This document shows, in pieces, positions 33,555-41,087 of a stretch of DNA of 64,000 nt (its first letter is position 1; the number at the start of each line of letters is the position of its first letter). The notes under the pieces are model-generated. The model was given only the letters and a program-made list of their open reading frames with translations. It was not told the DNA's origin and made no database searches. Location: NCBI RefSeq assembly GCF_023566055.1, contig NZ_JALIQP010000001.1, forward strand, positions 62,001 through 126,000, read 5' to 3'. The stretch is from Halosolutus amylolyticus. GTDB taxonomy: Archaea; Halobacteriota; Halobacteria; Halobacteriales; Natrialbaceae. A program made the position numbers and the translations under genes.

Positions 33555-35269
33555 GCGGGCTCGCCGCGGCTGACGCCCTCGCGATCGCGGGGGACGTGTT
33601 CGTGCCGCTCCAGGCGGACGAGGCGTTGCTTCCGGAGGGGCTGGATATCGGCTTCAAGCCGGTACCTGCGATCATCGTCATCGCGATGATGGGGCTGTTC
33701 CTGGCGGCCGGGGTCTTCTACAAGGTCGCCGACACGGCCGATATGTGGGTCGCCGGTCGCTCGATCGGCAACGTCGAAAACGGGATGGCGATCGGCGCCA
33801 ACTGGATGTCGGCCGCCTCCTACCTGGGGATGGCCGCACTCATCGCCTTATCAGGCGTCTACGGGCTGGCGTTCGTCGTCGGCTGGACGACCGGTTACTT
33901 CATCCTGCTCATCTTCCTGGCCGCGCAGATGCGCCGGTTCGGGAAGTACACCGCGCCCGACTTCGTCGGCGACCGGTTCAACTCGGACGCCGCGCGTGCG
34001 ATCGCCGCGATCACGACGTTCCTGATCGGGTTCGTCTACGCGCTCGGCCAGGCACGCGGGATGGGTCTGGTTGGCCTCTACATCCTCGGAGACCCCGGCC
34101 TTCCGGGTCTGAGCGGGTACCAGGGGATGATGGTCATCTTCATGGTCATCACGATCGCGTACCTCGCGCTGTCGGGGATGCTCGGCGCGACCAAGACGAT
34201 GGTCATCCAGTACGTCATCCTCATCAGCGCGTTCCTGATCGGGTTACTGGTGACTGGCTACGCCTCGGGCTACTCGACGATACTACCACAGCTCGAGTAC
34301 GGGATGCTGATCAACGAACTCAGCGCCGAGTTCTCCGATCCGTTCGCGGGCGGGAGCTACTACCTGTGGATCGCGACGGCGTTCAGCCTGATCTTCGGGA
34401 CCTGCGGCCTGCCCCACGTGCTGGTCCGGTTCTACACTGTCGAGAACGAGCGAATCGCCCGCTGGTCGTGCACCTGGGGGCTGTTCTTCATCTGTCTACT
34501 GTACCTGTCGGCACCCGCGTACGCGGCGTTCGGTACCGACCTCTACAGCGACGGGGTTCGCGCGGCGTACGGCGATCCCGGAATGAGCGCAGAAGCCGGT
34601 GACGTCATCGTCGTGCTGGCGACGCAACTGGCCGGGCTGCCGACCTGGCTCGTCGGCTTCGTCGCGGCGGGCGGCATCGCCGCGGCGGTCGCGACGGTCG
34701 CCGGTCTGTTCATCGCCGGCTCCTCGGCGATCTCGCACGACATCTACGCAAACATCATCAACCCCGACGCTACCCAGCGCCAGCAGGTCCTCGTCGGCCG
34801 TCTGAGCATCGTGGCCCTGGGCGTGCTGACGATCATCTTCGCGCTGGACCCCACGGCACCGATCGCCGCGCTGGTCTCGTTCGCGTTCTCGCTCGCGGCC
34901 ATCGTCCTGTTCCCGATGTTCTTCCTCGGGCTCTGGTGGGAGAACACGAACCGGCAGGGCGCGCTCGCGGGCATGACCACCGGACTGATCGTCTGGCTCA
35001 TCCCGATGTTCAACGAGGGCCACTTCGGTCCCGGCTTCGGAAACGAGTTCCTCGCGACGTGGATGCCCGCGATCGGCTCCGGCCTGGTCGGCGTGCCGAT
35101 CGTCTTCGCCGTCACCATCGCCGTCTCGCTGGTCACCGACGAACCGCCGCTCGAGACCAAGCAGATGGTCCGGCAGTGTCACAGCCCGGAACCGATGCCA
35201 AAAGACAAGACGGCGGCCGACGTCGTCGCCGAGAAGAACAGCGGTGGACCGAGCCCTGCGGACGACTGA
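33551..35269 (+). CDS. Sodium/solute symporter (SSS family), acetate permease-like
   Basis: A 572-residue membrane protein with about 13 helices. The block WVAGRSIGNVENGMAIGANW matches SSS transporters of the ActP/VC_2705 subgroup, and GIAAAVATVAGLFIAGSSAI is the sodium-binding helix region. It probably imports acetate or another short organic acid with sodium. Context supports acetate: two acs genes lie upstream and the DUF4212 partner overlaps it. A stress-protein gene follows after three bases. The C-terminal tail of about 40 residues is hydrophilic. Confidence 0.9.
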   Translation: MSGLAAADALAIAGDVFVPLQADEALLPEGLDIGFKPVPAIIVIAMMGLFLAAGVFYKVADTADMWVAGRSIGNVENGMAIGANWMSAASYLGMAALIALSGVYGLAFVVGWTTGYFILLIFLAAQMRRFGKYTAPDFVGDRFNSDAARAIAAITTFLIGFVYALGQARGMGLVGLYILGDPGLPGLSGYQGMMVIFMVITIAYLALSGMLGATKTMVIQYVILISAFLIGLLVTGYASGYSTILPQLEYGMLINELSAEFSDPFAGGSYYLWIATAFSLIFGTCGLPHVLVRFYTVENERIARWSCTWGLFFICLLYLSAPAYAAFGTDLYSDGVRAAYGDPGMSAEAGDVIVVLATQLAGLPTWLVGFVAAGGIAAAVATVAGLFIAGSSAISHDIYANIINPDATQRQQVLVGRLSIVALGVLTIIFALDPTAPIAALVSFAFSLAAIVLFPMFFLGLWWENTNRQGALAGMTTGLIVWLIPMFNEGHFGPGFGNEFLATWMPAIGSGLVGVPIVFAVTIAVSLVTDEPPLETKQMVRQCHSPEPMPKDKTAADVVAEKNSGGPSPADD

Positions 35270-35272
35270 TCC

Positions 35273-35740
35273 ATGTACGAACGCATACTCATCCCGACGG
35301 ACGGAAGTGACGTAGCGGAACTGGCGGTCGAGCACGCGCTCGACATCGCCGCGCAGTACGACGCCGAGGTGCACGCGCTGTACGTCGTCGACACCGACGC
35401 GGTCGCGTACAGCCTGGGCGCAGAACAGGTCGATCGGATCAGACAGGGTAACTTCCAGGGCATGACCGAACTCCGCGAGGACGCGGAAGCCGCAACCGGC
35501 TACGTCCGCGAGCAGGCGCACGAGCGCGGACTCACGGTCGTCGAACACACCTCCGGAGGACAGCCCCACGATTTGATCGCCGACTACGCCAGCGACAATG
35601 ACATCGATCTCGTCGTCATGGGAAGCCACGGTCGCTCCGGCGTGAGACGCGCGCTGCTCGGGAGCGTCACCGAACGGACGCTCCGATCGACGACGGTCCC
35701 CGTACTCGTCGTCGACGCGCGAGCGGACGAGGTCAAATAG
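35273..35740 (+). CDS. Universal stress protein linked to the symporter
   Basis: A 155-residue UspA protein beginning MYERILIPTDGSDVAELAVE. The ATP-binding loop VVMGSHGRSGVRRALLGSVT is the complete G-x2-G-x9-G-S/T type, so it should bind ATP, unlike the divergent member near 26 kb. It starts three bases after the symporter stop and is surely cotranscribed, which suggests it monitors or regulates the transporter. Confidence 0.93.
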   Translation: MYERILIPTDGSDVAELAVEHALDIAAQYDAEVHALYVVDTDAVAYSLGAEQVDRIRQGNFQGMTELREDAEAATGYVREQAHERGLTVVEHTSGGQPHDLIADYASDNDIDLVVMGSHGRSGVRRALLGSVTERTLRSTTVPVLVVDARADEVK

Positions 35741-36081
35741 CGGACTCGCGTTCATCGCACGAATAGCCGACGACCACTGTTTTTTCGCCGCCACGTCGAT
35801 CAGCGACGGTGGCGCCGATTCGGACACCGCCTCGTATCAGAATCGTCCCAATAGGTACAGGCTGTTCGAAGCGAATGCCACGGGGCTTGACGCGGTTCGG
35901 GTTGGGCATCGAAGCGGCGCTCGACGCCACCGATCGCCTCGAGAGCGACACCGACGCCGATCCCGGGTTGGATCGTCTGCTATCGGCCCTCCCGGACGGA
36001 CGGGTCGCGGTCGCGAGCGTCTTCGAACCGATCGACGAATTCTCCGACCGACCCGGGTCTGCGGTTCCTCGCGACGGCTCG
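35741..36081. other. Gap with no supported gene
   Basis: A 341-base stretch between a stress-protein gene and a convergent small membrane-protein gene. A plus-strand frame from GTG at 35809 has plausible composition in its first half (for example MPRGLTRFGLGIEAALDATD from an internal ATG) but its second half runs antisense to the membrane-protein gene and becomes compositionally odd. It may be a gene remnant. I see no clear RNA, repeat or terminator. Confidence 0.3.
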
Positions 36082-36300
36082 TTACTCCTGGTTCGCCCTC
36101 GCCAGCTTGAGACTCATGAAGAAGCCGTAGTACGCGACGATTCCAGCGAGCATGAACATGTAGTACGCCCACCTCGGCCCGTCGACCAGCGTGAAGAAGA
36201 CGTCGACCGCCGTTACCCAGAGGATCGCGAACATCAGGTCGGTGAGGATCCCCCACCGCTCCTCTCGGGCGGTTTCGAGCCACTCGGCGATGCCACTCAT
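36082..36300 (-). CDS. Small two-helix membrane protein
   Basis: A 72-residue protein beginning MSGIAEWLETAREERWGILT. It has two predicted membrane helices (about 18-36 and 43-62) joined by a short loop with DGPRW, and a brief charged C-terminus. I do not recognise the family. I chose the ATG at 36300 because the amphipathic lead and helices start there; an ATG 57 bases further upstream would add a charged stretch. It lies on the same strand as the cupin gene upstream, separated by 67 bases. Confidence 0.65.
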   Translation of the reverse strand: MSGIAEWLETAREERWGILTDLMFAILWVTAVDVFFTLVDGPRWAYYMFMLAGIVAYYGFFMSLKLARANQE

Positions 36301-36367
36301 CGATCGATCACCCGCTGAACCCCGGTTTCGCCCATCGACTACGAGTTTTTCCGGCACCTGAAAAAGC

Positions 36368-36892
36368 CTATCGGCGCTCTCGATCGAGGCTCCCCTCGGA
36401 CGAGTCCTCGTCCCAGTACTCGACGTCGTCGTCGATTCGATAGTACCCCTCGAGCGATCGTTCGTCCCGCCCGCCGGGCGGGGAGCCGACGTAGACGCCG
36501 AACTTCTCCATCTCCGGGTAGACGGTGATATCGGGTTCGATCATCGTCGAGATCATCAGGTACCGGAGCGGGTCGTCGCCGTCGTTGACGACCCGGTGGC
36601 CGCCGCTCTCGTCCGCCGGCAGGGTCACGTAGTCCCCCGCCCGAAGCGGCTCTTCGCCATCCGCGGCCCGGAGCCGTCCCTCGCCCGCCAGCACGTACAG
36701 CGCCTCCTCGTTGGCCGTGTGGTAGTGGTAGGGCCACGATCGACTCCCCGGCGGCAGTTCGTAGAGGCTACAGCCGAGGTCGTCGGCGTCGACCGCGTTC
36801 GCGAGTTCTTTGCGCCGAAAGGCGGTCTCGCCGTCCGTCTCGTCGCGATCGTACTCGTCCCAGTCGAGGGCGGATTCGTTGATCTTCTCCAT
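36368..36892 (-). CDS. Cupin-domain protein
   Basis: A 174-residue single-cupin protein. Cupin motif 1 includes PYHYHTANEEALYVLAGEGR, with the metal-binding HxH and Glu pattern, and motif 2 reads GDYVTLPADESGGHRVVNDG with the later histidine. The layout fits a metal-binding beta-barrel with a longer C-terminal tail (residues 115-174) containing SPPGGRDERSLEGYYR. Such proteins include sugar isomerases, oxygenases and binding proteins; the substrate cannot be told. I chose the ATG that starts MEKINES. It is divergent from the tRNA methyltransferase gene. Confidence 0.85.
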   Translation of the reverse strand: MEKINESALDWDEYDRDETDGETAFRRKELANAVDADDLGCSLYELPPGSRSWPYHYHTANEEALYVLAGEGRLRAADGEEPLRAGDYVTLPADESGGHRVVNDGDDPLRYLMISTMIEPDITVYPEMEKFGVYVGSPPGGRDERSLEGYYRIDDDVEYWDEDSSEGSLDRERR

Positions 36893-37007
36893 AGTACATA
36901 GCATGGGAGAGGGGCCCAATAACGGTCGGTGTCAGCCTGGCCACCGGTCCCCCGGAGTCGGGGTGCAAAACGAAATCCCCTAACCTCCCGCCCCAGTGGG
37001 TACCCTC

Positions 37008-37568
37008 ATGCAGGAGTTTCCCGAGGTCGCCGTCCTTCGACTCGGCCACCGCCCCGGCCGGGACGAGCGGATGACGACCCACGTCGGACTGACCGCGCGA
37101 GCGCTCGGGGCCGATCGAGCCGTCTTCCCCGACAACGCGGGCCAGTCCCACGAGACCGTCGCGGACATCACCGATCGGTTCGGCGGCCCGTTCGACGTCG
37201 AACTGACGGCGTCGCCGAAGGCGCTCATCCGAAACTGGGACGGCCGGATCGTCCACCTCACGATGTACGGCGAGCGCGTCCAGGACGTCGAGGGCGAGAT
37301 CCGATCGGCCCACCACGACGACGAGGACCCGCTCCTGGTCGTCGTCGGGGCGGAGAAGGTCTCCTTCGACGTCTACGAGGCGGCCGACTGGAACGTCGGC
37401 GTCACCAACCAGCCCCACTCCGAGGTGGCCGGCCTCGCGGTCTTCCTCGATCGACTCTTCGAGGGTCGGGAACTGGACCGCGAGTGGGTAGACGCCGATC
37501 GGCGCGTGATCCCGATGGAGACCGGCAAACGGGTCGAGTCGGCCGACGCGGACGACGACGGGGAGTAG
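37008..37568 (+). CDS. tRNA (cytidine-56-2'-O)-methyltransferase Trm56
   Basis: A 186-residue SPOUT methyltransferase of the archaeal Trm56 family, which adds a 2'-O-methyl to C56 in the T-loop of tRNA. The N-terminal VAVLRLGHRPGRDERMTTHV and the knot region LLVVVGAEKVSFDVYEAADW and VGVTNQPHSEVAGLA are the family hallmarks. The length matches the family, with an added acidic tail. I chose the ATG over an in-frame GTG 12 bases upstream. It is a single-gene unit followed by trkA. Confidence 0.92.
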   Translation: MQEFPEVAVLRLGHRPGRDERMTTHVGLTARALGADRAVFPDNAGQSHETVADITDRFGGPFDVELTASPKALIRNWDGRIVHLTMYGERVQDVEGEIRSAHHDDEDPLLVVVGAEKVSFDVYEAADWNVGVTNQPHSEVAGLAVFLDRLFEGRELDREWVDADRRVIPMETGKRVESADADDDGE

Positions 37569-37658
37569 CGCCCCCTCTTAAGCCATACAGTGATCGTGCG
37601 TAACGTATATCCTCCCGCTACGAAAACATCCACCAATAATGATTCGTGAGGGATCGCC

Positions 37659-38993
37659 GTGCGCGTGATCGTCGTCGGTGCCGGCGAGGTCGGGCGCACG
37701 ATCGCCGCCAACCTCGAGGACTCCCACGACGTCGTGATCGTCGATCAGGACGGCGACGTCGTCGACGAGCTGACCTACTCGCTCGACGTCCTGGCGGTCG
37801 AAGGGGACGGGACGGACATCGAGACGCTCGAGGAGGCGAACATCGAGTCTGCCGGGCTGGTCATCGCGTGCACGGACGACGACGAGACCAACCTCGTCGT
37901 CTGTGGGGCCGCAAAGACCAGGAGCGACGCGTTCACGATCGCCCGCGTCAAGCGCCGCACCCTGCTCGAGACCTGGCAGGGCTCCCAGGGCGCGTTCGGC
38001 GTGGACTTCATGGCCTGTACGGACCTGCTGACCGCCCAGGCGATCTTCCGGATTTCGGGCCTGGCCGCGGCCCAGGACGTCGAGATGTTCGCCGGCGGGC
38101 TCGTCCGGATGGCCGAGTTCGACATCGGATCGGGGAGCCCCGTCGCTGACAAGACCGTTCGCGAGGCCGACCAGTACGACTCGCTGACGTTCGCCGGCAT
38201 CTTCCGCGACGGGGAGATGATGGTCGCGACCGGCGAAACGATGATGCGCGCCGGCGACAGGGTGGTCGTGATCGGTAGTCCCGACTCCGTCAGTGGGTTC
38301 GCCACCGACATTGCCACGGCCGAGACGAACGGGTCCAAGGAAGTCGTCATCGTCGGGGCCAGCGAGATCGGCTTCCAGGTCGCCCGACTGTTCGACGAAC
38401 AGGGCAACCGACCGCGACTGATCGAACGGGATCCCGATCGCGCCCGGGAGGTCGCCGAGAAACTGCCGAACACGATGGTGATGGAAAGCGACGCGACGGA
38501 CGCGGAGTTTCTGGCCCGCGAGCACGTCGACGAGGCCGACATCGTCGTCGCCGCCCTCGACAGCGACGAGAAGAACCTGCTCGTCTCGCTTCTTGCCCGT
38601 CGTCTCGGCGTCGATCGGACCGTCGCCGTCATCGAACACCCCGAGTACGCGGACGTCTTCGAGACCGTCGGAATCGACGTGGCGGTCAACCCGCGCGAGG
38701 AGACCGCCGAGGAGATCGTCCGCTTTACCCGCGCCGACCACACCGAGAAGGTGGCCATGCTCGAACACGATCGCGCCGAGGTGATCGAGATCGAGGCGAA
38801 CATCAACAGCGTCCTGACGGGCCGACCGATCGCCGAGGCGACCGCCGACCTGCCCGACGGTGTCGTGATCGGGGCGATCTCCCGCGGCGGCGAACTGGTG
38901 ACGCCCCGCGGGACGACGGTCGTCGAATCGGGCGACCACGTCGTGCTCTTCGTCGACGCGAGAGTCCTCGACGACGTCATCGACCTCATCTAA
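37659..38993 (+). CDS. trkA: Trk potassium uptake regulator TrkA
   Basis: A 444-residue cytoplasmic NAD-binding regulator of potassium transport with two RCK units. The first begins MRVIVVGAGEVGRTIAANL and the second KEVVIVGASEIGFQVARL (about residue 228), each a Rossmann nucleotide-binding start, and each is followed by a TrkA-C domain. It starts at GTG; the sequence from there matches family N-termini, and a purine-rich GAGGGA lies about 9 nt before it. It gates TrkH, whose gene is 0.4 kb downstream, separated by a small antisense membrane-protein gene. Confidence 0.94.
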   Translation: MRVIVVGAGEVGRTIAANLEDSHDVVIVDQDGDVVDELTYSLDVLAVEGDGTDIETLEEANIESAGLVIACTDDDETNLVVCGAAKTRSDAFTIARVKRRTLLETWQGSQGAFGVDFMACTDLLTAQAIFRISGLAAAQDVEMFAGGLVRMAEFDIGSGSPVADKTVREADQYDSLTFAGIFRDGEMMVATGETMMRAGDRVVVIGSPDSVSGFATDIATAETNGSKEVVIVGASEIGFQVARLFDEQGNRPRLIERDPDRAREVAEKLPNTMVMESDATDAEFLAREHVDEADIVVAALDSDEKNLLVSLLARRLGVDRTVAVIEHPEYADVFETVGIDVAVNPREETAEEIVRFTRADHTEKVAMLEHDRAEVIEIEANINSVLTGRPIAEATADLPDGVVIGAISRGGELVTPRGTTVVESGDHVVLFVDARVLDDVIDLI

Positions 38994-39047
38994 CCCGGTT
39001 ATCGCGTCACCGCCGACTCGGTCGCCGTCGCATCGGCGGTGACGCGA

Positions 39048-39296
39048 TCAGCGCCGCCACTCCCTGTTCTGTCCCGTCTCCCGTTTGGCTCTCTCGACCG
39101 ATCGCTCGAGGATTCTGTCGACTGCCCACAGCACCCAGACGAGCACCAGGAGACCGAACGCGACCATCTCGATCCGGACGATCGTCCCGTGCCAGACGGT
39201 CAGGATGGCGGCCATCAGTCCGATCGAGATGACGACGACCCCGAACACGTCGAAAAACGTTCGTGGATCGCGAACACTGGGCAGACGGACGGGCAT
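39048..39296 (-). CDS. Small membrane protein between trkA and trkH
   Basis: An 82-residue protein with an N-terminal basic stretch (MPVRLPSVRDPRTFFD), two hydrophobic helices (about 16-36 and 43-60) and a charged C-terminus. I do not recognise it. Its opposite orientation inside the trk pair and its divergent promoter with trkH are noteworthy; a role in potassium transport is only positional inference. Confidence 0.6.
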   Translation of the reverse strand: MPVRLPSVRDPRTFFDVFGVVVISIGLMAAILTVWHGTIVRIEMVAFGLLVLVWVLWAVDRILERSVERAKRETGQNREWRR

Positions 39297-39321
39297 TCGA
39301 GGATTTCTACGAGACGAAGCC

Positions 39322-39327
39322 CTTTAG
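39322..39327 (+). promoter_or_regulatory. TATA-like CTTTAG upstream of trkH
   Basis: It sits 29-34 nt before the ATG of a 19-codon micro-ORF at 39356, not of trkH itself, implying the transcript starts near the micro-ORF. Confidence 0.4.
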
Positions 39328-39355
39328 TCGTCTCCCCGAGTCGTCTGTCGACAGG

Positions 39356-39415
39356 ATGACGGGCGTGCGATCGTCGGACGAGTTGACGAGTAGCCGGTCT
39401 GCGGGGTGGGACTGA
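39356..39415 (+). CDS. 19-residue micro-ORF before trkH
   Basis: ATG to TGA, 19 codons (MTGVRSSDELTS at the start), with a TATA-like element at leaderless distance. Its TGA overlaps the trkH ATG by one base (TGATG). It could be a leaderless-translated leader peptide that delivers ribosomes to trkH, which has no clear Shine-Dalgarno of its own. The peptide is short and polar; a function as protein is doubtful. Confidence 0.35.
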   Translation: MTGVRSSDELTSSRSAGWD

Positions 39416-40956
39416 TGGTACGGATCGACTGGCGGGCGAGCGTCGCACTCACAGGGACGATCCTGAAGTATCTCGCGCTGACGATGGTCGTCCCGCTAGT
39501 CGTCGCGCTCGTCTACGTGGAAGAGAGACAACTCCTCGTGTTCGGGCTGACGATCGCGTTCACGATCGCGCTCGGACTCGCCCTCGAACGACTCGATCCG
39601 GAGCCGGATCTCCAGCCGCGAGAGGCGATGCTGGTGGTGGCGATCTCCTGGCTCGCCGTCGCGATCGTCGGAGCGGTCCCGTACGTCCTGGCGGGATATG
39701 GAACCGCGTCGACCCTCTCACACCCGGTCAACGCCCTCTTCGAGTCGATGTCCGGGTTCACGACCACCGGGGCGACCGTCCTCGGCGAGATTTCGACCGA
39801 GCGCCACTCCCACGCGATCATGATGTGGCGCCAGCTCACCCAGTGGCTGGGCGGGATGGGGATCATCGTCCTGATGATCGCCATCCTCCCCGAACTGGCG
39901 GTCAACGGGGCGCAGTTGATTCGCGCCGAGGCACCCGGACCGGAACTCCAGAAACTCACGCCGAAGATCGCCGAAACCGCGCGGATCCTCTGGCTCGTTT
40001 ACTTCGGCTTTACCGTCCTGTTGATCAGTCTGCTGTACGGGCTCCACCTCCTCGGGCTCGCCCCGGAGATGACGTTCTACAACGCGGTCGCCCACGGCTT
40101 TACGACCCTGCCGACCGGCGGGTTCTCCCCGGAGGCCGACAGCATCGCCGCGTTCACGGCGATCGTCCAGTGGGTCATCATCCCGTTCATCGTCGTCGCG
40201 GGGACGAACTTCGCGCTGTTCTGGTACCTGCTCCGGGGCGAACCGCGGCGCTTCCTCCGGAACACGGAGTTTCGAACCTACGCCGGTGCGATCGCAGTCC
40301 TGACTGGGATCCTCGGCGCGCTCCTCTACAGTGGGGCGGCGCCGGCACTGGGGGCGCTCGGCGGGACCACCGAAGGAACGATCGAACCGGCACTCAGACA
40401 GGCCACGTTCCAGATCGTCTCGCTGCTGAACTCGACGGGATTCGCGACGAGCGACTTCGCGGAGTGGGAGACGCACGCCCAGGTTCTGCTCCTATTCACG
40501 ATGTTCATCGGGGGGAGCGCCGGGTCGACCGGCGGCGGCGTCAAGGTCATCCGCTGGTTGATCGTCCTGAAGGTCGCCCACCGGGAACTGTTCACCGCCG
40601 CCCACCCCGAGGCCGTCCGGCCGATCAGGCTCGGCGGCTACGTGGTCGACGAGGACGCCGTTCGAGGGGTCCTCGGATTCACGTTCATTTACTTCCTCAT
40701 CTTCGGACTCTCGACGGTCCTGATCGCGCTAGACGCCGCCCGCGTCGGTTACGAGTTGACCGCCCTGGAGGCGATCAGCGCGAGCATCGCGACGATCGGG
40801 AACATCGGACCGGGCTTTGGCTCGCTGGGTCCGTTCGGAAGTTACCTCGAGTTTCCGTACACGTCCAAACTCCTGATGATCTTTCTCATGTGGATCGGCC
40901 GCCTCGAGATCATCCCCGCGCTCGTCGTGTTCACCGGGGCGTTCTGGCGGCGGTAA
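39415..40956 (+). CDS. trkH: Trk potassium transporter membrane subunit TrkH
   Basis: A 513-residue membrane protein. The four selectivity-filter-like segments of the SKT superfamily are visible: SMSGFTTTGATVL, GFTTLPTGGFSPE, NSTGFATSDFAEW and SIATIGNIGPGFG, each with the key glycine. A MFIGGSAGSTGGGVKVIRWL block is typical of TrkH/KtrB. It moves potassium, gated by TrkA. I chose ATG 39415; a GTG three codons upstream is the only alternative. Potassium accumulation is central to the salt-in strategy of haloarchaea. Confidence 0.94.
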   Translation: MVRIDWRASVALTGTILKYLALTMVVPLVVALVYVEERQLLVFGLTIAFTIALGLALERLDPEPDLQPREAMLVVAISWLAVAIVGAVPYVLAGYGTASTLSHPVNALFESMSGFTTTGATVLGEISTERHSHAIMMWRQLTQWLGGMGIIVLMIAILPELAVNGAQLIRAEAPGPELQKLTPKIAETARILWLVYFGFTVLLISLLYGLHLLGLAPEMTFYNAVAHGFTTLPTGGFSPEADSIAAFTAIVQWVIIPFIVVAGTNFALFWYLLRGEPRRFLRNTEFRTYAGAIAVLTGILGALLYSGAAPALGALGGTTEGTIEPALRQATFQIVSLLNSTGFATSDFAEWETHAQVLLLFTMFIGGSAGSTGGGVKVIRWLIVLKVAHRELFTAAHPEAVRPIRLGGYVVDEDAVRGVLGFTFIYFLIFGLSTVLIALDAARVGYELTALEAISASIATIGNIGPGFGSLGPFGSYLEFPYTSKLLMIFLMWIGRLEIIPALVVFTGAFWRR

Positions 40957-41058
40957 TCGCGAGATCGTCTCGTCCAGCGTACCACGACGAACAGGGGCGA
41001 CACGCCGGATCGCCGGTCCGACGACGGCTTCGAAGCGATTCGTAGAATACGAGCAAGC

Positions 41059-41085
41059 ACGCCCTCTCCGACCCGTCGAGGGCGT
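41059..41085 (-). terminator. Hairpin after the APC permease gene
   Basis: ACGCCCTC pairs with GAGGGCGT (8 bp, 11-nt loop) three bases beyond the stop of the minus-strand permease gene. No long T-run follows, but the position suggests a role in termination or mRNA 3' stability. Confidence 0.45.
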
Positions 41086-41087
41086 TC

